Positions 19,101-26,294 of a DNA stretch of 64,000 nucleotides are shown piece by piece (the first letter of the stretch is position 1; each line of letters opens with the position of its first letter). Location: the NCBI GenBank assembly GCA_030430075.1, contig JAUIGN010000002.1, positions 248,001 to 312,000 of the forward strand, given 5' to 3'. The position numbers were made by a program, and so were the translations under genes. The notes beneath the pieces were generated by a model. The model had not been told where the DNA came from and did no database searches. It saw only the letters and a program-made list of their open reading frames with translations. The stretch comes from a bacterium. GTDB lineage: Bacteria > Planctomycetota > Planctomycetia > Pirellulales > Pirellulaceae.

Positions 19101-21144
19101 TGTAGAGCGAATCCACATCGCCGATTTCAACGGCGATGGCAAGGATGATGTCTACTATCTAGACGGCTTTGCCGACAATGACCTCTACTTCCTGGACGAC
19201 GAAGATGAATTTCATCGTGTTAGCGGTGGCATTGGCTGGAGCGGCAGCAAGTTCGATATCAACCGCTTCCGCTATGGAGACTTCGACGGTGACGGTAAGA
19301 CGGACGTCTACGTGGTCTACGGTTGGAACGAGGATGACGCCGTAGACCGGATCTACTTGAGCAACGGCGACGGCACGTATCGGGGATTTGTCGATGGCAT
19401 TCAACACGCCGTCGGCGTGCATCCCGATGCCGAAGTTGATCTCAGACGACTTAAATTTGGGGATTTCGATGGCGATGGAAAAACTGACATCTACTACGTG
19501 ATTGGTGACGTGAGCCCCGTACGAGATCGCATCTTCTTGTCAAATGGAGATGGATCTTATCGCGAAATCGATGGCTTGATGACTTCGCTTGAGTATCTTC
19601 CTGAAGCCGATGTCGGTAGATTCAAACTTGCGGACTTCGATGGTGATGGAAAGACGGATATCTACTACTTCGAGGGTTGGGACGCCCGCACGGTGGACAA
19701 TATCTATCTGTCAAACGGCGACGGCACCTTCCGGACGACCAACGGATTCAAGACCAAGACGAATTCGGTATTGTATCGCCTCACGGAAGCAACACATCGC
19801 TTTGCCGATCTTAACGGCGACGGAAGGTCGGATGTCGTCGAGGTTCGCGGCTGGGGAGATTCGGCCGACTACGTGTACTTCACAAGCGAGGAAGGCCTTC
19901 GCGAGAGCCCGATACGTGGCTTGCACACACCGATTCGCACGACGCATGGTCAGAATGCGTTCAAAGACATGGAACGCGTTCGCTTCGGAGACTTTAATGG
20001 CGACGGCATCGACGATATTTATTACATCCAAGGCTGGGATGCGGAAGCACCGGACAAAGTCTTCATCTCCAACGGCAACGGCACATTTGAGCAATATGAA
20101 ACGCCGTACTCGACGTGGGGAGGCCAAGTGGCGGACTACGATTCGCTGAAGTTCGGTGACTTCAACGGCGATGGCAAGACGGATGTGTACCAAATCCGCC
20201 ACGGTACCGACGTCATTGATCGCGTACATTTCTCGACAATTCCCGGCCCTACGCTATCGGTCAGCAATGCAATACTAACCATGCCCGCGATTGACACCGT
20301 TACCTTCGCTTTCGACGTTGAACTTTCATCAGAAAGTGGATACCAGGTCGACGTCGCGTACGAGATTTATGCCGCGGGAGCGGTGTTAAGTGATGAACTC
20401 GTTGCCGATGGGACGACCACGCTGGCGCGAGGGACAACCCGACAAGCTGCAACAAGCCAGGTCGCGTTTTCGCATTTGCCAGATGTGACCGACAAGATGT
20501 GGGTGCGTCTGGTTAGTCCCAGAAACGCCACCTTCCCCAACGGAGCAAACGCATTTGATTCCGGGGCGATTGGCTTTGATCTCGACGAACTGTGGATGGA
20601 TGTGAACCTGGATGGCGTGATTGGACCCGGCGATGCGCTTCAAGTTATCAACGAGCTTAATCGCACTGGAGGCGGGGAAACGGCGGGAACGCCATCACTT
20701 ATAAGAAAAGACATTAGTAGGGATGGGTATTTGGCGCCGTTGGATGCACTGATACTGATCAACCGCATTAACTTCGGCGCATCGAGCGGAAGTGGAGACG
20801 GTACGCAAGATCCAAGCCTTGGCGGGGAAGGTGAAGATTACGGCAAGGCTATGGGTAGGCAGGTATCGGCTATGCAACTGATGCGATCGACGACTAGACT
20901 TCAGCGACCATCAAACTCGGGAGAATTTGCAGAGAGCGACTTGCTCAAGCCGAGTGTTGGCAAAAGGGACGTGACTATCCGAGGTTGGCTTGCAGCAGGA
21001 ATCGGGCAGGTTGCTCAACCCCCGTACTCATCGCGACCCATTGGTGACGTAAGCCGCATTGACGATGTAGATCGTTCCTACGAGGAGCTGCTGGAGCTGC
21101 TCGCAGAAGACATCGCAGAGCACCAACTCGCAGGTAGCCTGTGA
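16186..21144 (+). CDS. Giant exported LEPR / Calx-beta / FG-GAP / dockerin protein
   Basis: A 1652-residue surface or secreted protein. The N-terminus carries the planctomycete export signature EPLEPRLPFSV near residue 40. Residues of about 50-610 resemble a GH43-like five-bladed propeller (IMMATSTDGVNWTRF, YFVAYQLAGTTAPTILWSD), and I cannot confirm its catalytic acids. Three Calx-beta domains follow at about 619-725, 728-832 and 838-942. Seven FG-GAP/VCBS repeats come next (FGDFDGDGKTD type, about 975-1340), then a fourth Calx-beta-like segment and a dockerin-like pair (WMDVNLDGVIGPGDALQVIN and DISRDGYLAPLDALILIN, about 1468-1525). A 125-residue tail closes the protein. The calcium-binding repeats suggest a Ca-stabilised extracellular adhesin or glycan-active protein. 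The ATG at 16186 has AGGTG 6 nt upstream. Confidence 0.9.
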   Translation: MKTTSQQLRKDTPHAHKSLRPTRRRQRRPARRSTVEPLEPRLPFSVAPFDWTSTYLGTDIQRGGATKADLQPSIMYDLSDRRDDNNNGIPDRLFKMWWLGHFDGEPGEKAPSNLDAGDRILFSHSENGSNWSSPEVVLKGQGGIGGNITADDHLLGSPSVIKLDETYYMFYEAYGTWSTVINRFYSFDKGDTWTTSGVRTGMDWDDSYDSNYPLGFAPYLVKAGTHPVYTGEVTYNLNGQEKVNRYLSLSKISTLHDSVGNPQRPLGNPPPPLFDDTPEFWLYDADGPGREPIYLWFDTQFSNTFVTRGPNSDDPIAWRVNGGDSTVVPADADPTTPGVQNLLGYVASSLDGPDMIGSLQNRIMMATSTDGVNWTRFQGPARGGAVIAPQNELTAAQGYDLAKARAGLPAHASTLANERFDILRHYGAGFPSATVRDGQLELYFTDAVRQFTPYEVDPDPNKPRGEQPRRILMPIGSIDDPAAWTAARAPNTLSLSQFAGSGSDIKWSPLHQRYFVAYQLAGTTAPTILWSDFDPAPDVPAFGPDDKNLGPLATNYPDGSPGRYGGHGGLLGDELGQTVDFTEPYPYSALHLYYASWPQGPYSNGATDLDHIYVAASIPTLSISDASANEADSYIDFTVTLSAASAFDVEVDYSTQDLTATADSDYYVASGRVRFSPGQTSKTIRVNLNDDAVFEGDERFELALSRPDSSHLLRSTAVGLIREDDAHPALSVNDVVVDEGGTAQLTVELAASTVSDVTASYATLPGSATSADFTPRTGTIRIPAGSVRASVTIPTINDDIDEFDELFTLRLSNLRNATVGDNEGSITIRDNDAASAVSVHQTTCFEGDDQQSTCQVRVSLSKPSGKEIEVDYAAHHGAIDDYHLEAGTLTFAPGDTERRIAVGIVGDTVDGLDNAVQLSIGIPVNATRDRHSAQVIILDDDAPDVSVETNFTSIDGISTTIDPSRETYGDVDVERIHIADFNGDGKDDVYYLDGFADNDLYFLDDEDEFHRVSGGIGWSGSKFDINRFRYGDFDGDGKTDVYVVYGWNEDDAVDRIYLSNGDGTYRGFVDGIQHAVGVHPDAEVDLRRLKFGDFDGDGKTDIYYVIGDVSPVRDRIFLSNGDGSYREIDGLMTSLEYLPEADVGRFKLADFDGDGKTDIYYFEGWDARTVDNIYLSNGDGTFRTTNGFKTKTNSVLYRLTEATHRFADLNGDGRSDVVEVRGWGDSADYVYFTSEEGLRESPIRGLHTPIRTTHGQNAFKDMERVRFGDFNGDGIDDIYYIQGWDAEAPDKVFISNGNGTFEQYETPYSTWGGQVADYDSLKFGDFNGDGKTDVYQIRHGTDVIDRVHFSTIPGPTLSVSNAILTMPAIDTVTFAFDVELSSESGYQVDVAYEIYAAGAVLSDELVADGTTTLARGTTRQAATSQVAFSHLPDVTDKMWVRLVSPRNATFPNGANAFDSGAIGFDLDELWMDVNLDGVIGPGDALQVINELNRTGGGETAGTPSLIRKDISRDGYLAPLDALILINRINFGASSGSGDGTQDPSLGGEGEDYGKAMGRQVSAMQLMRSTTRLQRPSNSGEFAESDLLKPSVGKRDVTIRGWLAAGIGQVAQPPYSSRPIGDVSRIDDVDRSYEELLELLAEDIAEHQLAGSL

Positions 21145-21214
21145 TGTAAGAACCCGAAAGAGGGACGAGCCCACCGGGCCTCAAGCGCGGCCGAAGCGCC
21201 CACCACTAGTTCGG

Positions 21215-21610
21215 AACCATCAAGAATGTCCTCAAGTAGGCCCACGGCGCCCACCGCGCTTGGTGCCCAAGAAACACGAAAGAGTGGCGAGCGTCGTCCA
21301 GATAGATTCGTCCGGACCACCGGCGTCCGCGTTCGCCGCGCGTCCCGTGCGTAATTCTGTGATCGATCACCACAAACCGAAAACGTTTTGCTCCATCGCG
21401 TTATCGGTCGGCTCGACATCATCGGCTCACGAGAATCGGCAGCTGTGGTCGCCGTGCTTACGAAATCGGTCAATGAGGTTTTAGGCTTCGCTGCGACGCG
21501 GTGGACGCTTCGAATCATGCGATTGACGTTGGATCCGCTTGGCAGCTCGCTCTCATCGGTCCGCCGCCATTTGATGGCGGTCATGCCAGACGCGGAAAAG
21601 ACGGACGTTC
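21215..21610 (-). pseudogene. IS66-family transposase relic (C-terminal part, frameshifts and stops)
   Basis: On the minus strand, pieces of an IS66 transposase C-terminal region can be read across frames. They are LFRVWHDRHQMAADR, then NLIDRFRKHGD after a stop in place of the expected Gln codon, VEPTDNAMEQ (21384-21416), and FRFVVIDHRITHGTRGERGRRW in two parts (VVIDHRITHG and TRGERGRRWSGRI) after a frameshift. IS66 enzymes normally read as RFRKHG, then EPTNN, AEQ, and VIDR, ITQGTRGERGRRW. No intact frame, no transposition partner genes and no terminal repeats are left. It is dead and old. Confidence 0.8.
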
Positions 21611-21764
21611 GATGGATTCCGATAGCTTGTCGCGGAGCGAACGCGTCGGGCTATGTCACCGTACGCTAGCACTGCTAACGTGTTCCGGAGGGCGCGGCGA
21701 TAACGGTGCTACCACACACTCTCGCGTTTTCGGCCAAAGGGTAGCACCGAAGGCCAAAAAGCAG

Positions 21765-21835
21765 TTGCCCCTCTAGGATTTGAACCTAGACTAACTGATT
21801 CAGAGTCAGTCGTGCTGCCGTTACACTAAGGGGCA
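21765..21835 (-). tRNA. tRNA-Gln (anticodon CUG)
   Basis: On the minus strand a full cloverleaf of 71 nt folds. The acceptor stem is TGCCCCT with AGGGGCA, the D-stem is GTGT with GCAC, and the anticodon stem is ACTGA with TCAGT around the loop CTCTGAA. The T-arm is CTAGG with CCTAG around TTCAAAT. U33 precedes CUG, reading CAG codons, and the weak U1-A72 pair is a known identity element of glutamine tRNAs. The CCA end is not encoded. The flanks (21611-21764 and 21836-22421) hold no gene I can support. Confidence 0.93.
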
Positions 21836-22421
21836 AGGTCGCTGGCAGATGTTGCTAACCCTACGCCGTTTGCGATGGATGGTCAAGACCGCGTTGGGGT
21901 GGTCATGACAGCCATGACAGCGTGGCGGGAACGCGGCGTTGCCAAGAGCTGATTGCCGCGGTTGTGCCTGGGGTCGCTCCCATTCGCTCCGCAAATTCCG
22001 CTCCGCAAATTCGCCAAGCCGTCTGCTTTTCGCTCCCATGTCGGTCATGCGGAACGGAGGCGCGACGGGATCGAGGGGTCGCGGGAGCTTTCACTCGGTC
22101 GCTTGTTGACGTTGGTGAGCGTTCGGGCGGCAACGGTTGCAACGCGAGTACCGACTAGGCTGCTCGCAGGTTTTCAATGTCGGACGAATGGGCGCCGTTT
22201 CGGCACATGGTGCCAATTGCCGAGCCGACTACCCAGCGACATTGATTTTGCCTACGCTTTTGGTTGACGGTCGCGGCTGTGACGAACTAGAATCGGCTTC
22301 AGCACCACCCTCCCCTGCCAAGTTGGCTTGGCTCCCCTACTCTGTCCCCGCCCGGGGACCTGGGACTGCCCAGCCGGCGGTAATCCACGCATCGACCCAA
22401 CGGTCGGGAAGTTGACTCGTC
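21836..22421. other. Intergenic region upstream of the FHA/SpoIIE gene
   Basis: I see no gene here. A 13-bp direct repeat GCTCCGCAAATTC occurs twice in tandem near 21985-22015. The right end must contain the promoter for the following plus-strand gene, and the left end that for tRNA-Gln on the minus strand; neither shows a clear consensus by eye. Confidence 0.5.
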
Positions 22422-24113
22422 ATGCCGTCATTGGTGGCAAATAACGGCCCCGAAGCCGGACGTTCCTACGAGCTTCGCGATGGCGAGTACATCATGGGCC
22501 GGCACCCTGACTGTGATATCGTCATCGACGTCGGTGCCGTAAGTCGCTACCACTGCAAGGTCTATGTGACGGAGACCGACTCGAATCTGGAAGATCTGAA
22601 GAGTCGCAACGGCACATTTGTCAACGAAACGGCCTCCACAGGTCGCACCAAGCTCTCTCCCGGTGACCAAATTCGCGTCTGCGACGTCGTCTTCACTTAT
22701 CACCTGGATGATCGTACGAAAGCGAGCCCCCCACCGGAGGACCCGGGGCAAGCCAGTGATGATTCGAGCGTCTCGGCCGTCATGATTGACGACGAAGCCG
22801 AGGTCAGTAGCTCGACGATTATGTCGAAGCTCGACGTGATTTCGACGCGCGGCAGGGCGCAATTCGCCGCCAGCGCCGAACTCAAACTGAACGCGCTGAT
22901 TGAAATCACCCAGAGCCTGGGGAAAGCGCTCATCCTGGATGAAGTGCTACCCCAAGTTCTCAATAGCCTGTTTCGTATCTTCCATCAGGCCGACCGCGGC
23001 TTCGTCGGACTGGTCGACGACAAGGGGACGCTGGTCCCGAGATGGACCAAGTTGCGTCGCGAAAACACGAATGACACCATCCGTGTCAGCCGCACGATTG
23101 CCAACCAGGTGATGCAATCCAAGGAAGCCGTCATTTCTGCCGACGCCGCCACGGACGAGCGGTTCGAGATGAGCCAAAGCATCGCAGATTTCCGCATTCG
23201 CTCGATGATGTGCGCCCCGCTCCTCGATGGTGAGAACAAGGCCCTGGGGATCCTCCAGTTGGACACCCTTAACCAGGGGCAAAAATTCCAGAATGAGGAC
23301 CTGGAGATCCTGGTCAGCGTCGCCTACCAGGCATCGATCGCAATCGACAACACGCGTCTGCACGAACAGCGCTTCCAACAGCGCACGCTGGCCAGAGATC
23401 TCCAGCTTGCCAAGGACGTCCAGAACGCGTTTCTTCCCCGACGGGCGCCGGACATTGAAGGGTACGACTTCTTTGACTACTACCAGGCCGCTAACCAGAT
23501 CGGCGGGGACTATTACGACTACATCCGCCTCGTGGATGGGCGGCTGGTCGTTGTCGTCGCTGACGTGGTCGGCCATGGAATTGCCGCCGCCATGCTGATG
23601 GCCAAGCTGTCGGCGGAAGCCCGCTTCTGCCTGGCCTCCATCTCCGACCCGGCCGCCGCCGTCACCGCGCTCAATGAACGGATGTGCCAGTTCAACCTGA
23701 ACCGCTTCGTGACATTCGTCATGGTGACGATCGACCCGGAGACGCACGAAGCCACGATTGTCAATGCGGGACACCCACCGCCCATTCATCGTCGGGCAGA
23801 CGGGACCGTCGAAACGCCCAGTAAGCAAGAGGCCCGGCTGCCGATCGGAATCATGGAGGATGTCGAATACCACGCCGCCAACGTGACCTTGCAACCGGGT
23901 GATTCCCTGACCCTCTTCACCGATGGACTGGATGAAGCGATGAACCCAGAGGGGAAACAGTTTACCGTGCAGCGGATGCGCGAAATCGTTTCCGAAACGA
24001 GCGGTGCTCCTCAAGAAATTGGCGACCGCTTGCTGACCAGCGTACGCGGTCATCTGGCGGGTGCACCACAAGCGGACGACATGTGCCTGGTCGCTTTGCG
24101 GCGAAAGACGTAG
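22422..24113 (+). CDS. FHA-GAF-SpoIIE (PP2C-type) serine phosphatase
   Basis: A 563-residue cytoplasmic signalling protein. Residues 1-100 are an FHA domain with all key residues (GRHPDCDIVI, SRYHC, SRNGTFVN), which binds phosphothreonine peptides. Residues of about 155-320 are a GAF sensor domain. A short coiled linker (ARDLQLAKDVQNAFLP) leads to a SpoIIE/RsbU phosphatase domain at about 350-560 with metal-binding Asp residues in IGGDYYDY, VADVVGHG and FTDGLDEAMN. Such proteins dephosphorylate anti-anti-sigma factors or other partners when the FHA or GAF part receives its signal. It is a natural counterpart to Ser/Thr kinases such as the one at 9.7-13.1 kb, though a direct link is a guess. 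The ATG at 22422 has GGGAAG about 9 nt upstream. Confidence 0.92.
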   Translation: MPSLVANNGPEAGRSYELRDGEYIMGRHPDCDIVIDVGAVSRYHCKVYVTETDSNLEDLKSRNGTFVNETASTGRTKLSPGDQIRVCDVVFTYHLDDRTKASPPPEDPGQASDDSSVSAVMIDDEAEVSSSTIMSKLDVISTRGRAQFAASAELKLNALIEITQSLGKALILDEVLPQVLNSLFRIFHQADRGFVGLVDDKGTLVPRWTKLRRENTNDTIRVSRTIANQVMQSKEAVISADAATDERFEMSQSIADFRIRSMMCAPLLDGENKALGILQLDTLNQGQKFQNEDLEILVSVAYQASIAIDNTRLHEQRFQQRTLARDLQLAKDVQNAFLPRRAPDIEGYDFFDYYQAANQIGGDYYDYIRLVDGRLVVVVADVVGHGIAAAMLMAKLSAEARFCLASISDPAAAVTALNERMCQFNLNRFVTFVMVTIDPETHEATIVNAGHPPPIHRRADGTVETPSKQEARLPIGIMEDVEYHAANVTLQPGDSLTLFTDGLDEAMNPEGKQFTVQRMREIVSETSGAPQEIGDRLLTSVRGHLAGAPQADDMCLVALRRKT

Positions 24114-24302
24114 CTCGCCGCGCCGGCAAGCCGGGTGTTCCCGTCGAGGCCGTCGATCGACGACGGTGGCCTTCATCTCCAGCGCGGTTCAATCTTGGCG
24201 AGCACGCAGAATCGAACCCGCGCCAGCCGGAACGGCCCGTGTTCGGTTCGCTCGGCGGGCTGACTGGATGGGGGTGGACGCCGGGTTGGTGATGGACTGT
24301 CC

Positions 24303-24437
24303 GGTTGGGGGTGGGAGACCTGCGGTCGGTTGGGGGTGGGAGACCTGCGGTCGGCTGGGGGTGGGAGACCTGCGGTCGGCTGGGGGTGGGAGACCTGCGG
24401 TCGGCGGTTTCGGCGGGGTCAGAGACCCGCGCCGAGC
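24303..24437 (+). repeat. Hairpin-core repeat with four 25-bp tandem units, plus orientation
   Basis: Units 24303-24327, 24328-24352, 24353-24377 and 24378-24402 differ only at the third base. Each contains GGGGGTGGGAGACCTGCGG. The last unit runs into the rest of the core (GGCGGTTTCGGCGGGGTC, then GAGACCCGCGCCGAGC ending at 24437). Here the left half of the core has been amplified, whereas the other arrays amplify the right half. It sits between the convergent phosphatase and DUF1080 genes. Nothing else is seen in 24114-24471. Confidence 0.92.
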
Positions 24438-24471
24438 GGCTTAACGGCGAGCAGATGTCGATCACTCTTCC

Positions 24472-25578
24472 TCAGTAGCTGGCGACGGTTGCTCTGGCCG
24501 GTAATAACTGAGTCACCGGTTGCGGTTGCAGTACGCGGGAGGTTGCCGGATAGTAGCCTGGCAACATGAGGTCGCTTTGCGGCGGGCCGTGCACCAACCA
24601 AATGTTGCGGAAGTTGACCGGGTTGCCGTGATTCTGCAACAGGATCGGCCGGTCCTCCGTGGTCTCTGCCTTGCCCGCTCCGGTCTTGGCCTTGATATCG
24701 TAGACCGTGTGGATCAGTTCCCCGTTGTGCAGCACCGTGATCCGCGCGGGAACGCGCTTCTGCCCCGACCTGGTAAACCGGGCCGCGGTAAAGTAAATGT
24801 CATACGTCTGCCAGGAGAGGGGCGGCAGGCACATGTTGACCGCCGGCGGCTGCTGCTTGTAAAGCCCGCCGCATTCGTTGGCAACACCCGCCAGCCCAAA
24901 GGAATCGAGAATCTGAACTTCATACCGCTGCTGAATATACACGCCGCTGTTGCCGCGAGCCTGCCCCCGCGCGTAAGGCATGTAGGGCGTGCGAAACTCG
25001 AGATGCAAACGAAAATCGCGAACCGGGCTCTTGAGGATCGGCCCGACCTCCAGCAACCCCTCCGAACTGATCCGCCCGCCATTGAACGCGTCGGTCGACG
25101 TGCCGTCGAAGAGCACGACGGCATCGGGCGGTGGCGCCAAGTCCTGCGTAAAACTGATGCGGTGGATTTTCGGCAGGGAAACGGCGAGCCCCGTTGCCGG
25201 CTCGTTCACGACCGCCGCCCCGTTCTGGCGAACCTGGACCACGTGGCGTTCGCCGCGCAGCGTCAGCAAGTCGCCTTCCCGCTCTCCCTGCAAGCTGGTT
25301 CGCGTGGCCCGGTCCCATCCCGCGCCGGGCAATCCCCCCGGCAGCAGCACACCTTCAAACTTGCCGTCGCCGTGCGCAACGACCTGCAAACCGAGGTTCG
25401 CGCACTGCCAGGCGGCCGAAGCGGCGCCGAGATACTCGCCTTGAAACGAAAAGTCCTCATCCGCCTGCCGGCGATCCGTAACCGCAAACTTCGCCCGGTT
25501 CGACTGGGCCACCAGGGGAGTTACGAAAACCGCCACGCTCAGCAAGGTGGCCGCGATAGTCGAGAGATTCCGTGTCAT
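24472..25578 (-). CDS. Secreted DUF1080 (3-keto-disaccharide hydrolase-like) protein
   Basis: A 368-residue exported protein. A signal peptide (TIAATLLSVAVFVTPLVAQ) precedes about 130 residues of unassigned sequence. From about residue 145 comes a DUF1080 concanavalin-like domain with DAVVLFDGTSTDAF, RLHLEFRTPY, GNSGVYIQQRYEVQILDSFG and WQTYDIYFTAARF. DUF1080 members include 3-keto-glycoside hydrolases and are numerous in planctomycetes. The start is the ATG at 25578, with TTGGAG about 9 nt before it; an upstream extension in the same frame is not signal-like. The 5' spacer of more than 450 bp before the next repeat suggests its own promoter. Confidence 0.85.
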   Translation of the reverse strand: MTRNLSTIAATLLSVAVFVTPLVAQSNRAKFAVTDRRQADEDFSFQGEYLGAASAAWQCANLGLQVVAHGDGKFEGVLLPGGLPGAGWDRATRTSLQGEREGDLLTLRGERHVVQVRQNGAAVVNEPATGLAVSLPKIHRISFTQDLAPPPDAVVLFDGTSTDAFNGGRISSEGLLEVGPILKSPVRDFRLHLEFRTPYMPYARGQARGNSGVYIQQRYEVQILDSFGLAGVANECGGLYKQQPPAVNMCLPPLSWQTYDIYFTAARFTRSGQKRVPARITVLHNGELIHTVYDIKAKTGAGKAETTEDRPILLQNHGNPVNFRNIWLVHGPPQSDLMLPGYYPATSRVLQPQPVTQLLPARATVASY

Positions 25579-26040
25579 ATGCTGCTGACTCCAAGCGGAG
25601 GGAATGCGGATGTAGGTTGGGGAGAATTCGTGGGGCCATCCCGAAACGGGACTTCGCCCCATGGCGTTGCCCGACGTTCGCAGAAATCGCGTGCGCTTGA
25701 ATTGTCACGACAAGCCAGGAGCGCCGGTCGCAGGGAATCGCAGTTCGCCGCGGTCAGGACCGGCCGCGCGGATTGCTGCGTGTCCTTTACTGACGTTGCG
25801 GGACTCCATGTGCCAGGCGACTCCAGGACCAAGCCCGACAATGCCTTAGTGTGCTTAAACGGACACCCCTTGGCAAGGTATCAGGAACGGGGGGCGATCA
25901 GCCTGGCGGATTTTGGATCTTGGAGTGAGGTCGGACGCTGGTCTCGCGGATCGGGGGCGACGATCGACGACGCCCGGGTGGCGCGAGGGGCGACCCGCTC
26001 GTACCCGTTCCTGAGATTCCGTTGCGCGCCAGATGCGGTG

Positions 26041-26247
26041 GGGATGGGAGACCTACGGTCGGCGGTTTCGGCGGGGTCAGAGACCCGCGCCGAGCATGGG
26101 GTCAGAGACCCGCGCCGAGCACGGTGTTAGAGACCCGCGCCGAGCATGGTGTTAGAGACCCGCGCCGAGCACGGTGTTGGAGACCCGCGCCGAGCATGGA
26201 GCATGGGGTCAGAGACCCGCGCCGAACACGTGACCCGCGCCGAGCAC
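26041..26247 (+). repeat. Hairpin-core repeat with 25-bp tandem units, plus orientation
   Basis: The core's left half starts at 26041. Units of 25 bp then follow at 26073-26097, 26098-26122, 26123-26147, 26148-26172 and 26173-26197. After a 7-bp insertion comes a sixth at 26205-26229, then a shortened one at 26230-26247. Each contains GAGACCCGCGCCGAGC (one copy has GAACAC at the end). The linker alternates GGGGTCA and GGTGTTA. It lies downstream of the minus-strand ClC gene. I see nothing in the remaining spacer 25579-26040. Confidence 0.92.
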
Positions 26248-26294
26248 GTAAGCACGTGGTTGGAGTCCGCGGCGGACAGTTGTCGTATCGGCCC

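Noticed and set aside
26041..26247. CRISPR array
   Set aside because: Units follow each other directly without unique spacers of constant length and no cas gene is present.
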